Source: Virgibacillus_O xinjiangensis
GTDB taxonomy: Bacteria > Bacillota > Bacilli > Bacillales > Amphibacillaceae
Direction: 5' to 3'
NCBI RefSeq assembly: GCF_042643145.1
Contig: NZ_JBHRSA010000057.1
Location: 59,473 to 123,472 of the forward strand
DNA length: 64,000 nt
Of this stretch, positions 34,638 to 43,968 are shown piece after piece. The position numbers and the translations under genes are program-made. The notes under the pieces were generated by a model. It made no database searches. It was not told the origin of the DNA and was given only the letters and a program-made list of their open reading frames with translations. Position 1 is the first letter of the stretch. The number at the start of each line of letters is the position of its first letter.

Positions 34638-36752
34638 GTGAATACCCAAGCAGCCTGGATTGATGATGTACGTACCATTACTGTTATCCTTACAGATGAA
34701 GAAGTCTGCAAACTGGAGAGAGAGCGCCCACAGGTGCATTGGAAAGAAAAAAATGATTGGTTCCCAGCGGAGGCAGAAGATAGACTAGACCACACATCAA
34801 TCCGCCTCAACCTCCTTCATCCCCTCCCACTCGGAGAGACCCTTGAATTGGAATGGGGGGATCATCGGTGGCCTGTGTATCCAGGCAATATTGTTAGAAC
34901 TGATTGGTTTGATGAGCATTATACCGACTCTGAGACGCCATTAGGAGCGAGTTACACAACCTCTTCTACCTTGTTTGCCGTCTGGGCTCCTACCGCCCGA
35001 TCCGTTAAACTGCACTTTGGTGAAACAGTACTGGCCATGAGCAGGAAGAGCAAAGGAATATGGCAGCTGGAAATGAATGGCGACTGGCACGGAATGCCCT
35101 ATGAATATGAAGTGGAGGTCAACGGCAAAACGAATAAAACGACGGATCCCTATGCTAAAGCATTACTTCCCAACAGTTCAAAAAGTGTGGTGCTGGATCC
35201 GAGTCGTACCGAGCCTTCCGCTCACCACCCACGCCCGGAGCTGGAAAAGCTTCAGGATGCCATCATCTATGAACTGCATGTTAGGGATGCAACCAGTCAT
35301 GAAGCAAGTGGAGTAAACCATAAGGGGAAGTTTGCCGGCCTGACAGAATCGTCAGCGATTGATGAAACTGGGCAATCGACTGGTATTGCTTACATTAAAG
35401 AGTTGGGATGCACCCATGTCCAGCTTCTGCCAGTAAATGATTTTGCCCGGGTTGATGAGCTTTCTCCTGAACAATCATATAACTGGGGCTACGACCCCCT
35501 GCATTTTCAGGTTCCGGAAGGGAGCTACTCCATCTCTCCCCGAGATGTGACTGCTCGTGTCAAAGAATGTAAAGAGATGGTGCAGTCCTTCCATAAGCAC
35601 GGTATCGGCGTAATTTTGGATGTCGTCTTCAACCATGTGTACGATTTGGAGTCTTCATCCTTTGAAAAACTGGTGCCAGGGTACTACTTCCGCTACCATG
35701 ATGATGGGTCACGTAGTAACGGTACAGGTGTAGGAAACGACTTTGCCAGTGAAAGGGCAATGGCTCGGAGGTTCATCTTGGACACGGTCGACTACTGGCT
35801 GAGAAGCTATGAGGTGGATGGTTTCCGATTTGACTTGATGGGTGTGATGGATATAGATACCATGAGACAGATTCAGCAGCTTTGTGCAAGGGAGTCTATT
35901 TTTCTGCTAGGTGAAGGCTGGAATCTACCAACTGCTCTTCCAGATGAAAGAAAGGCCACATCCTTTAATTCCAGCCAGCTCCCTGGTCTTCGTTTTTTCA
36001 ATGATCGCTTTAGAGATATACTGAAGGGCAGCTTGTTTGACACAAAGGATACAGGCTATGTGAATGGAAATGGTAAATTTATAGAAAAACTGCCCAGCCT
36101 TGTATCCGGTTCAGCCTTGAAAGAATTCGGGGATCCATTTGTCTCAGAAACTACTCAGACCATTAATTATGTGGAATGCCACGATAACCATACCCTATGG
36201 GATCGCCTTCTCCTTACCAATCCGGAGCAGGAAGAGTCAGAAAAGAAGAAAATGCATCAATTGGCTACCGGATTAACATTGTTGAGTCAGGGAGTACCAT
36301 TTCTGCATGCAGGTCAGGAGTGGTTCAGAAGCAAAGGCGGGGATGAAAACAGCTATCTATCCGGTGATGAAGTAAATCAGCTGGATTGGTGGAGAAGGAT
36401 GAAGGAAGATCAGTATGTGAATTTCGTTAAGCAATTGATTGGTTTGAGGAAAAAGTATCCCGTGTTTCGGCTGACTACCAACGGAGAAATACGGAAGCGG
36501 CTGCACATACTCGAAACTCCTCATCCTGTATTCGGTTATACCCTCCTAGGGGATGGAGAAGATTTTGCCATCTACGTAAACCCTGACAACCATTCTTATG
36601 ATATACACCTCCCCTCTTCAGGCAGCTGGGAGTTGGTTGCAACCAATGATTTCAATCGTTATAACGGACAAAAGGTAATGAAAGGGGAGTTCACCTTTAT
36701 CGGTCCCTATGAATTAATGGTATGGAAAAAGCCCTTATGGGGTCGGATTTAG
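34638..36752 (+). CDS. pulA: pullulanase, type I (GH13)
   Basis: Debranching enzyme cleaving alpha-1,6 links in pullulan, starch or glycogen limit dextrins. The 704 residues include CBM48-type N-terminal modules (FAVWAPTARSVKLHFG), the type I signature YNWGYDP, DVVFNHVYD, the nucleophile in VDGFRFDLMGVMD, the acid in LLGEGWN and the VECHDNHTLWDRL motif. There is no signal peptide, so it acts inside the cell (B. subtilis AmyX-like). The start is GTG at 34638, nine bases after AAGGAG. Divergence from glgBCDAP suggests a role in glycogen breakdown. Confidence 0.95.
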   Translation: MNTQAAWIDDVRTITVILTDEEVCKLERERPQVHWKEKNDWFPAEAEDRLDHTSIRLNLLHPLPLGETLELEWGDHRWPVYPGNIVRTDWFDEHYTDSETPLGASYTTSSTLFAVWAPTARSVKLHFGETVLAMSRKSKGIWQLEMNGDWHGMPYEYEVEVNGKTNKTTDPYAKALLPNSSKSVVLDPSRTEPSAHHPRPELEKLQDAIIYELHVRDATSHEASGVNHKGKFAGLTESSAIDETGQSTGIAYIKELGCTHVQLLPVNDFARVDELSPEQSYNWGYDPLHFQVPEGSYSISPRDVTARVKECKEMVQSFHKHGIGVILDVVFNHVYDLESSSFEKLVPGYYFRYHDDGSRSNGTGVGNDFASERAMARRFILDTVDYWLRSYEVDGFRFDLMGVMDIDTMRQIQQLCARESIFLLGEGWNLPTALPDERKATSFNSSQLPGLRFFNDRFRDILKGSLFDTKDTGYVNGNGKFIEKLPSLVSGSALKEFGDPFVSETTQTINYVECHDNHTLWDRLLLTNPEQEESEKKKMHQLATGLTLLSQGVPFLHAGQEWFRSKGGDENSYLSGDEVNQLDWWRRMKEDQYVNFVKQLIGLRKKYPVFRLTTNGEIRKRLHILETPHPVFGYTLLGDGEDFAIYVNPDNHSYDIHLPSSGSWELVATNDFNRYNGQKVMKGEFTFIGPYELMVWKKPLWGRI

Positions 36753-36775
36753 TCGAATGTTGCTTTAGCATATTA

Positions 36776-36806
36776 AAAAGCTCGGAGCATAATCTGCCCC
36801 GAGCTT
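36776..36806 (+). terminator. terminator of pulA
   Basis: AAAAGCTCGG-a-GCA (36776-36789) pairs with TGC-c-CCGAGCTTT (36795-36807 region), with a weak T tail. The rest of the gap up to the cydC stop (36906) shows nothing clear. Confidence 0.7.
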
Positions 36807-36905
36807 TCTCTTTGGAATTTATCTGTCCATCAATAATCGTAGTCAACTCACACTATTATTGTAAACCTATACTCATTCAGTCTATTTTCACTAACCACGG
36901 CAATA

Positions 36906-38618
36906 TTATAGTAGGTTTTTCTCTATTACTTTCATCTGATAAAAATAACCCTTACGTGTCATCAGCTCATTAAAAGTCCCCGATTCAATAATCTGTCCAT
37001 GTTCCATGACAATAATCTGATCCATCTTATCCAAACCGGCGAGCCGATGGCTGACAAGAACAATGGTATCTTCGGCAGCCTTGCTGAATATTGATTCATG
37101 GATATGCTGCTCGGTCAATGCATCCACCGAAGAGGTGGGCTCATCAAGCAGCCAAAGATTCCCACTTTTCAACATTGCCCTTGCAATAGCAAGACGCTGT
37201 TTCTCTCCGCCCGACAAATTATCCCCTTTTTCTTGTACATGGTCATCAAGGGAAAATCCCTCCAGCTTTACATTCTTCAGGGCTTGTATCATTTTTTCCT
37301 CTGACAAATCTTCTTCAGCCAGCATTAGATTTTCACGGACAGTGCCATAAAATAAATGATTTTCCTGTAGGACCACCCTGGTATTACGCCAGATGCTTTC
37401 CTGCTGTATTTGATCAACAGGTGTATCATTCAAGCTGATGACACCATGTTGAGGATGAGCCATTTTTAATAGCAGCTGCAGAATTGTAGACTTTCCAGAA
37501 CCGCTGGGGCCTACAATCGCTGTCTTGGAACCAGGCGGCAGTGTCAGTGTGACTTCATCAACTGCTTTCCTCCATTCCTCCGGAAATTTGAAAGAGACAT
37601 GATCCATATGAACGGCCGGTGGGTGATCGACGACTAATTCACCAGAGACGGACTCTGATACTTCCTCGTCCCTCCCCACCACAGAATAGAGCCGGTTAGC
37701 GGCCTTTCTGCTATCCTGCAAATGGATGGGGAATACTGCCATTGGCCCTGCGTCCTCAAAAACAGTCAATGATATCATCACCAGCATTGCCAAGAAAATT
37801 CCCTCCAGCCGGCCTTCTGCCACCATATACGCACCTAAGCCTAGGACCAGCCAGGAGACAGATAATGAGACGAATGTGTTGACCGACTGGTTGTAAATTC
37901 GGTTAATGCCCTCGCTCTCCTGATTCCTCAGATACTTTACAGAGGAATGATTTAAAGCTTCCTCCTTTTGTTCAAGTTTCTGATAAATTTTCAAATCACG
38001 GAGGCCATAGAGCAATTCCGTTATTTCCGTTGATAATTCACCACGTCTTTTCCTTACATCCTGATTGATCTTCTCTTGTCGGAAAGTAAATATGGCTGGG
38101 ACGACTATCAGCGTAAGGACGAGTCCCCCCAGCAGCACAAGCGCAACATATACAGAATAATAGGCGGTGAACAGCATCGTAGCTAGAAACACCATCACCA
38201 GTACAATTGGGGGATAGAACACTCTCAAGAAATAATTTTGCAGGCTTTCCACATCCCCGACAATCCTGGCCAACAGGTCTCCACTGCGGTACTTTTGGTA
38301 AATCCCGGGTGCCAGTGGTTCGAGGCGTTTAAAGAAATCAACCCGTAGATTGCTTAGAATGGTAAATGTAGCACGGTGTGAAAAGTATCTCTCCATATAT
38401 CTGGCAATGGCCCGTACAAAACCCAGCAATTTCACTGTCGAGGTCAGCACAATCAAGGCATATAACGGAGGTGCCAGTGCTGCTTTGGATATCAGATAGC
38501 CACTTGCCGCAAACAAGCCCACAGCTGCTATCCCAGCTATAAAACCAGCTAAAATAGAGATGATAATATCTTTTTTTTCCATAAACATCAGCTTCGTAAC
38601 CTTCAGTAGATCACTCAT
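36906..38618 (-). CDS. cydC: CydDC-type ABC exporter, subunit CydC
   Basis: Half-transporter with an N-terminal six-helix membrane domain and a C-terminal ATPase: Walker A AIVGPSGSGKST, signature NLSGGEKQRLAIARA, Walker B LWLLDEPTSSVD. CydDC exports glutathione/cysteine-type thiols and is needed for cytochrome bd assembly. This is the second of the two exporter genes and overlaps the first by four bases (ATGA). In B. subtilis naming the fourth gene is called cydD; I follow the E. coli/TIGRFAM order. 570 residues. Confidence 0.9.
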   Translation of the reverse strand: MSDLLKVTKLMFMEKKDIIISILAGFIAGIAAVGLFAASGYLISKAALAPPLYALIVLTSTVKLLGFVRAIARYMERYFSHRATFTILSNLRVDFFKRLEPLAPGIYQKYRSGDLLARIVGDVESLQNYFLRVFYPPIVLVMVFLATMLFTAYYSVYVALVLLGGLVLTLIVVPAIFTFRQEKINQDVRKRRGELSTEITELLYGLRDLKIYQKLEQKEEALNHSSVKYLRNQESEGINRIYNQSVNTFVSLSVSWLVLGLGAYMVAEGRLEGIFLAMLVMISLTVFEDAGPMAVFPIHLQDSRKAANRLYSVVGRDEEVSESVSGELVVDHPPAVHMDHVSFKFPEEWRKAVDEVTLTLPPGSKTAIVGPSGSGKSTILQLLLKMAHPQHGVISLNDTPVDQIQQESIWRNTRVVLQENHLFYGTVRENLMLAEEDLSEEKMIQALKNVKLEGFSLDDHVQEKGDNLSGGEKQRLAIARAMLKSGNLWLLDEPTSSVDALTEQHIHESIFSKAAEDTIVLVSHRLAGLDKMDQIIVMEHGQIIESGTFNELMTRKGYFYQMKVIEKNLL

Positions 38619-40348
38619 GATTGCTGTCCCCCTTGGTGTGCAGTTACCATCGCATGGTAATCGGCAGACACCTCCATTAATTCTTCATGCTTTCCGGAAG
38701 CAGCCACCATACCGTTTTTCAAGTAGAAGATGATATCCGCATCCTGAATCGTATGGAGACGATGGGCAACCGTAATGATGGTTGCATGACGTGCTAGTTT
38801 ATCAATGGAAGATTGAAGTACTTGTTCGGTCTGCAGATCCAGGCCAGTAGTCGGCTCATCAAAAAGAATGACAGAAGGCTTCTTCAAAAAGGCTCGGGCT
38901 AAGGCAAGGCGCTGCATCTCACCACCTGACAACCCCCTGCCGGCTTCACCAACAGGTGTATCATAACCCTGTTCCAAGTCTTCAATCATATGGGAAAGCC
39001 CTGCCTGTTCAGCAGCATGCATTATATCCGAATCGGATGGCTCTCCATTCGCTCCGATGGCTATATTCTCTCGTATGGTTCCCGAGAATATATAAGGATG
39101 CTGCGTAATATAACTCAATCGATTGAACCACTCCTGTTCCTGATAGGACGATAAAGGATGGCCATTTGCGAGGATCCTTCCGTCTCCAGGTGGGACTAAG
39201 CCTGCCATCAAGTGGAGAAGGGTTGTCTTTCCCGAACCACTTCTTCCAACAATGGCAGCCTGACTGCCCGGCGGAATATAGGCATGAATATCCTGAAGAG
39301 CAAAACGCTCGGCACCATAGCTGAAAGATACCTCCTCAAGCTTTATAGCCGGTGGTTCTTTTCCCATTATTTTCCGACCCCCCCACTCGCAGCCTTCTTC
39401 CGCCTGTTCCAGTTCTTCCTGGATAGTAGCAGCTGCTCCCATACTGCTTTTTCCATTATGAAAAGCATTCCCCAAGTCCTTCAGTGAATTATAAAACTCG
39501 GGCACGAGCAACAGTACTAAAAAAGCGGTGAAGAATGAAATGCTTTCATAGATGATCAGCTGGATAGCCAGTTCCAGTGCAACCAAACCAATACTGAGCA
39601 TGGTGACAACTTCAAGGGCAAATGAATTCATGAATGCAATTTTCAGGATTTCCATCGTAGCTTCCCTAAAGCCGATGCTCCCTTTTTCTATTTCTTCCTT
39701 CTGCCTTTTTGCCCTTCCAAACAATTTGAGTGTTGTCAGCCCCTGCAGCGTGTCCAGGAACTTGCCAGAAAAAGCCGCCATCTTCTCCAGCTGCTCTTCT
39801 GATTTCTTCTTCGTCTGAATTCCGATAACAATCATAAAGATGGGGATGAACGGCGCAGTGATCAACATGATCAACCCGGAATTCACATGTTGAGTAAACA
39901 CCGCAACCAGCACAAAAATCGGGACAATGCATGCTTGGAGCACCTGGGGGATGTATTCACTGAAATAACTGTCCACTTCATCTACTGCGTCCAGCATTAC
40001 GCTGACTTTTCGTCCAGACTGGCCGCCGAATGAAGACTGAACCGGGCTGCTCCTTGAGAAGTGCTGCAACAATTCGCTCCGAAAATCCTTTTTGACTTTA
40101 GAGGCCATCTTGATTCCCGTCCGTCCATTCCAGTAACTGGCAGCCGTCCTGGCCATTAGAACAGCTAACAATCCTAGCAGGACGGGAAGTATATCTGAAA
40201 ATCCTGCTTCCTTGAGAAATACCTGATCCACCGTGCTTACGAGCAGATATGCTTGAAGAATGGCAAGCAGCCCTATTAATACAGAGAAGAGAAGAAGCGA
40301 TACCATGCTTCTTCTCTGGATAGAAAGTCTGTTCTTCAATTCTTTCAT
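38615..40348 (-). CDS. cydD: CydDC-type ABC exporter, subunit CydD
   Basis: Partner of the previous protein. 577 residues; membrane domain first, with a conserved QSSFGGQSGRKVSVMLDAVD coupling region. The ATPase follows: Walker A AIVGRSGSGKTT, signature GLSGGEMQRLALARA, Walker B VILFDEPTTGLD. It starts 117 bp after cydB and probably lies in the same transcript, as in B. subtilis cydABCD (where it is named cydC). Confidence 0.9.
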   Translation of the reverse strand: MKELKNRLSIQRRSMVSLLLFSVLIGLLAILQAYLLVSTVDQVFLKEAGFSDILPVLLGLLAVLMARTAASYWNGRTGIKMASKVKKDFRSELLQHFSRSSPVQSSFGGQSGRKVSVMLDAVDEVDSYFSEYIPQVLQACIVPIFVLVAVFTQHVNSGLIMLITAPFIPIFMIVIGIQTKKKSEEQLEKMAAFSGKFLDTLQGLTTLKLFGRAKRQKEEIEKGSIGFREATMEILKIAFMNSFALEVVTMLSIGLVALELAIQLIIYESISFFTAFLVLLLVPEFYNSLKDLGNAFHNGKSSMGAAATIQEELEQAEEGCEWGGRKIMGKEPPAIKLEEVSFSYGAERFALQDIHAYIPPGSQAAIVGRSGSGKTTLLHLMAGLVPPGDGRILANGHPLSSYQEQEWFNRLSYITQHPYIFSGTIRENIAIGANGEPSDSDIMHAAEQAGLSHMIEDLEQGYDTPVGEAGRGLSGGEMQRLALARAFLKKPSVILFDEPTTGLDLQTEQVLQSSIDKLARHATIITVAHRLHTIQDADIIFYLKNGMVAASGKHEELMEVSADYHAMVTAHQGGQQS

Positions 40349-40465
40349 TTTTTATCCCCTAACCTCAAGTGTAGGTAATTTTATACAAAGCCAGTAAATT
40401 ATGGAGCTTAGGCTATCATGAACAGCATCGCCATCTCTTGGCTGTTGAATACGAAGTAGTCTTGA

Positions 40466-41479
40466 TTACTTCTTGCCTTTGACATAATCGGCATCAAACA
40501 GGAATAGCTTGAACACAAGAATCAAGGATGGTATGAGCAGAACGAGTCCGCCAATGAAGGCTATGACCAACGCCAGTCCCATGGATTCATGGGTAGAACC
40601 ATCCTGGATCGTGATATATGGATCAAGGATGTACGGATAATGACCGATTCCATAAGCAAAGAAGGCAAAGAAGAATTGCAGCATCACGAAGATAAACGCC
40701 AGACCATAATACTTCTCCGAGTGGAGGAACCACATCGCCGCCATAAAAAAGGCAACCGATAGTCCCAGCATCCACCATAGATCCATCATGTTCTCAAAAT
40801 GCCGCTCATTATGCTGACTAAGGAAAATAAAAGCAGTTAATGCTGCAATGATGGTCGGTGTGCTCCAAAACAAAGCATAACTGCGGACAAGCTTCAGCGC
40901 AGGCCTGTCATTTGCTCTGGAAGCATAGAATGTAAGGAATGTTGCACTGATAAACAACACCGATACTAATGCCAGCGCCACGATGCTCCAGGACAATGGA
41001 CTAGTGAACAACTCTAAATACTGCAGGGAAACTGAATTCCCTTCTTCGATTACAAAGCCACCCTCCGAAAGAGTTAAAGCCACCGCAAGCGAGGCAGGGA
41101 TGAGCAGACCAGTCGCTCCATACAGAAACATATAAACATTACTCTGCTTCGATCCATAATTTTCGAAGGCATAGAAAGATCCCCGTATTGCCAGCAGGAC
41201 AAGCGCAATACTACCTGGCACCAATAATGCCGACCCATAATAATAGGCCGTGTCCGGGAAGAAACCGACGATGCCGACGAAGAAAAAAACAAAGAAGACA
41301 TTTGTGATTTCCCAGACGGGAGACAGATACCTGGAGATCAGCTGGTTAATGATATGATCTTTTTTAGAAGCCTTGGCATACCAAGCGTAAAAACCAGCCC
41401 CGAAATCTACGGAAGCGACAATCAGATAACCGTACAGAAAAATCCACAATACAGATATTCCTATGATTTCATAGCTCAT
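40466..41479 (-). CDS. cydB: cytochrome bd ubiquinol/menaquinol oxidase subunit II
   Basis: 337 residues, about eight transmembrane helices. Typical opening with FLYGYLIVASVDFGAGFYAW, the conserved GFFPDTAYYYGSALLVPG segment, and a late FAYGIGHYPYILDP motif as in CydB. It forms the oxidase with CydA in the membrane. Its start overlaps the cydA stop by four bases. Confidence 0.95.
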   Translation of the reverse strand: MSYEIIGISVLWIFLYGYLIVASVDFGAGFYAWYAKASKKDHIINQLISRYLSPVWEITNVFFVFFFVGIVGFFPDTAYYYGSALLVPGSIALVLLAIRGSFYAFENYGSKQSNVYMFLYGATGLLIPASLAVALTLSEGGFVIEEGNSVSLQYLELFTSPLSWSIVALALVSVLFISATFLTFYASRANDRPALKLVRSYALFWSTPTIIAALTAFIFLSQHNERHFENMMDLWWMLGLSVAFFMAAMWFLHSEKYYGLAFIFVMLQFFFAFFAYGIGHYPYILDPYITIQDGSTHESMGLALVIAFIGGLVLLIPSLILVFKLFLFDADYVKGKK

Positions 41480-42828
41480 TGGTCATCCTCCTTTTTCAGA
41501 TGAGGATAGTGTTTCTCTAATTCCAACTCTGCAGGATTATTACGGAACAGCTTCCTTAACGTAATGACACATAAGGTACCGAGTACAATATACAGTGCAA
41601 GGAAGAGAAAGAACATCAGCCCGATATAAGGTGAATTCGTGGCCGCTTCCTCTACTGTCATGTATCCCCTTAGAATCCATGGCTGACGGCCGACCTCTGC
41701 ATAGAACCATCCGAATTCAATAGCTAGAAATGCCATCGGCCCGCTGGCGGCAATCAACCAGAGAAGTCCCTTATTATGCTCGTTCCACTTTTTCACCCTG
41801 CTTATAACCAAGTAGACAAGTGGAATCACTATCAGGGCTCCTCCAATGGTAACCATCAGATCAAACATATAGTGCACCCAGAGAGGGGGAAGTTCTTCTT
41901 CCGGGAATTCCTCGAGACCGGTCACTTCCGCATTGAAGTCCCCGAATGCCAAGAAACTCAATGCCCCTGGAATCCGGATGGCTCCCTGTGGTTCCTCTCC
42001 ATCAAGCCAACCGAACAGGACCAGATCTGCATTCTTTTCGCTCTCAAAATGCCATTCAGCTGCTGCAAGTTTTTCTGGCTGATGGTCAGCAAGGAACTTG
42101 GCTGATAAATCTCCCGCCAAGGCAGTGAGGACACCAAAGACTAATACTAGCGACATCAGTACTTTCAATGCTTTTTTATGATAATCGGATGCTTTTCCTC
42201 TATTTTTGAGAATAGCAAAAGCCGTAATGGCGGCTAATAACGCTGCAGCAGTCAAATAAGCTGAACTCAGCACATGAAAAACTTTAGTCGGAGTAGCTGT
42301 GTTCAGCATGGCTGCGATAGGACTCACTGCTGCGAACTGTCCATTTTCCATTGCAAAACCTTCCGGTTGGTTCATAAAACCGTTCACCGTAGTGATGAAT
42401 ACTGCGGACATTCCAGCACCAAGTACCACTGGGATGTTTAGCGCCCAGTGTGTATAGGGACTCTTAAACCGATCCCATGTATACAAATAAATACCCAGAA
42501 AAATCGCTTCAAAGAAAAAGGCGAATACTTCCATGAACAACGGCAGTGCAATCACATTGCCTGCCAGTTGCATAAAGTTGGGCCACACCAGGGACAATTG
42601 CAGGCCAATCGCCGTTCCTGTTACTACCCCAATGGCAACGGTTATCACAAACCCCCTTGCCCATCGCCGAGCCATCATTAAATAATGGGGGTCATTTTTC
42701 CGTATACCAATGAACTCAGCAATGGCAATCATCAAGGGTACACCGACGCCAATAGTAGCGAAGATAATATGAAAGGCTAACGTCATTCCGGTCAGAAGAC
42801 GGCTCATCATGACTGTATCGAATTCCAC
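41476..42828 (-). CDS. cydA: cytochrome bd oxidase subunit I
   Basis: Quinol-oxidising, heme-bearing subunit of the high-affinity terminal oxidase. Heme-ligand histidines are seen in LTGMTLAFHIIFATIG and KVFHVLSSAYLT, and the conserved EVGRQPWILRG lies near the quinol site. The start is a GTG (42826-42828), seven bases after GGGAGGTC, giving 450 residues. The open frame extends to 42861 without a better site. The short length fits the short-Q-loop form found in Firmicutes. First gene of cydA-cydB-cydD-cydC. Confidence 0.95.
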   Translation of the reverse strand: MEFDTVMMSRLLTGMTLAFHIIFATIGVGVPLMIAIAEFIGIRKNDPHYLMMARRWARGFVITVAIGVVTGTAIGLQLSLVWPNFMQLAGNVIALPLFMEVFAFFFEAIFLGIYLYTWDRFKSPYTHWALNIPVVLGAGMSAVFITTVNGFMNQPEGFAMENGQFAAVSPIAAMLNTATPTKVFHVLSSAYLTAAALLAAITAFAILKNRGKASDYHKKALKVLMSLVLVFGVLTALAGDLSAKFLADHQPEKLAAAEWHFESEKNADLVLFGWLDGEEPQGAIRIPGALSFLAFGDFNAEVTGLEEFPEEELPPLWVHYMFDLMVTIGGALIVIPLVYLVISRVKKWNEHNKGLLWLIAASGPMAFLAIEFGWFYAEVGRQPWILRGYMTVEEAATNSPYIGLMFFLFLALYIVLGTLCVITLRKLFRNNPAELELEKHYPHLKKEDDQ

Positions 42829-43159
42829 AATAATTGACCTCCCTAATATATGGTTCAACAAATTCAGTACTGAGCAAGTGAATATGCCAATAGTTTTCCA
42901 CCAAGCTGAGCTTGGAGATATTAGTGTATCAGCATAGAAATCGTACTATACATCTTTACTCTTTACCGTATGCCTATTTTATCACAGTTTGCTAATAAGA
43001 CTTTGACAATAAAGTGAAACTTCACAGCAGCGGAGCAAAATTTCAGCAATTTACACTGCTTTGCATTTCCTGCTCTATCTCCTGCGGTATGAAACACCTT
43101 CATTTATACCCTTTTTCCGGGTATATAACACCTTAATCATGAAACTCGAGAATGAAAAA
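42829..43159. other. divergent intergenic region between cydA and ribA
   Basis: About 390 bp without a gene. On the cydA side lie a hairpin CCAAGCT-G-AGCTTGG (42901-42915) in the probable leader, a TG-extended -10-like TGTGATAAAAT (minus, near 42980), and a dyad GTGAA-AC-TTCAC (43014-43025) further upstream. The dyad resembles half-sites of Rex or Fnr, but the 2-bp spacing fits neither. No FMN riboswitch is present on the ribA side. Confidence 0.4.
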
Positions 43160-43188
43160 TTGATGATATCCTAGGTTTTAACTATACT
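43160..43188 (+). promoter_or_regulatory. sigma-A-type promoter of the ribA-ribD-HAD unit
   Basis: TTGATG (43160-43165), a 17-bp spacer and TATACT (43183-43188). The leader before the ribA start (43216) is only about 20 bases, too short for a riboswitch. Confidence 0.7.
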
Positions 43189-43215
43189 AAGAAATATATA
43201 AAGGGGGATAAAACC

Positions 43216-43968
43216 ATGGAACTTAAAATGGCTTCAGAGGCATTTTCTGTCTTGAAAGATAAAATACAGCTCATTAAGCATGAAGATTCCGCTATCTATC
43301 TGGTCGGGCCTATCCAACTTCCGGTCAACCTGTACGGAGAAACAGTCGTGTTTCAATGGTATTGCTGGCTTAATTATGAAGAAGTGACGGAAGACTATGA
43401 GAGGATCATCGATCGTTTGGCCTCCGCCAACCTTGCAGAGTATCAGCAGTCCAGTGTACTGGTATATGGTGACTTCAAGGAGTCAGAGGACGCACTTATT
43501 CGTATGCATTCAATTTGTCACACTGGTGATATTTTCGGCAGCAAACGTTGTGACTGTGGCTTCCAACTGAAGGAATCAATGAAAAAAATCCATGAATATG
43601 GGGCAGGAGCTTTATTCTACCTTGCCAATCATGAAGGACGAGGAATTGGACTGTTCAGCAAGGCAATGGCCTATGTTCTTCAGGAAAACGGATATGATAC
43701 AGTGGAAGCTAATGAGAGTCTCGGTTTTGTGAATGATGCCCGCAGTTATGAAGATGCCATAATGGTATTGAAGCGTCTGCGCACAAAACCAGTCACTTTG
43801 ATCACAAATAATCCCTTGAAAGTGGAAGCATTGGAAAACGCCGGTTTGTCTGTCTCCGGACGTACCCCTTTATGGGGGGATATTTCAGAATACAACCGGA
43901 AATATCTTCAGACCAAAGTGGACAAGTCTGGACATATGGAAGAAGAAAGGACTTGCCCAAATGACTGA
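43216..43968 (+). CDS. ribA: GTP cyclohydrolase II family protein (stand-alone RibA)
   Basis: Opens the imidazole ring of GTP to give 2,5-diamino-6-ribosylamino-pyrimidinone phosphate. Zinc ligands Cys101, Cys112 and Cys114 (CHTGDIFGSKRCDCGFQL) are intact, as is the EGRGIGL loop. Tyr153 (KAMAY) matches the catalytic Tyr105 of the E. coli enzyme. The GYDTVEAN and LITNNPLKVEAL stretches are standard. The protein has 250 residues, with about 45 more before the zinc site than E. coli RibA. It lacks a RibB half, unlike the usual Bacillus RibBA. It overlaps ribD by eight bases. The start follows GGGGGATAAAACC. Confidence 0.85.
   Translation: MELKMASEAFSVLKDKIQLIKHEDSAIYLVGPIQLPVNLYGETVVFQWYCWLNYEEVTEDYERIIDRLASANLAEYQQSSVLVYGDFKESEDALIRMHSICHTGDIFGSKRCDCGFQLKESMKKIHEYGAGALFYLANHEGRGIGLFSKAMAYVLQENGYDTVEANESLGFVNDARSYEDAIMVLKRLRTKPVTLITNNPLKVEALENAGLSVSGRTPLWGDISEYNRKYLQTKVDKSGHMEEERTCPND

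Noticed and set aside
43014..43025. GTGAA-AC-TTCAC as a Rex or Fnr box for cydA.
   Set aside because: The 2-bp spacing does not match either consensus; kept only as an unexplained dyad.
43100..43215. FMN riboswitch ahead of ribA.
   Set aside because: The predicted leader is only about 20 bases and none of the conserved FMN aptamer blocks is present.
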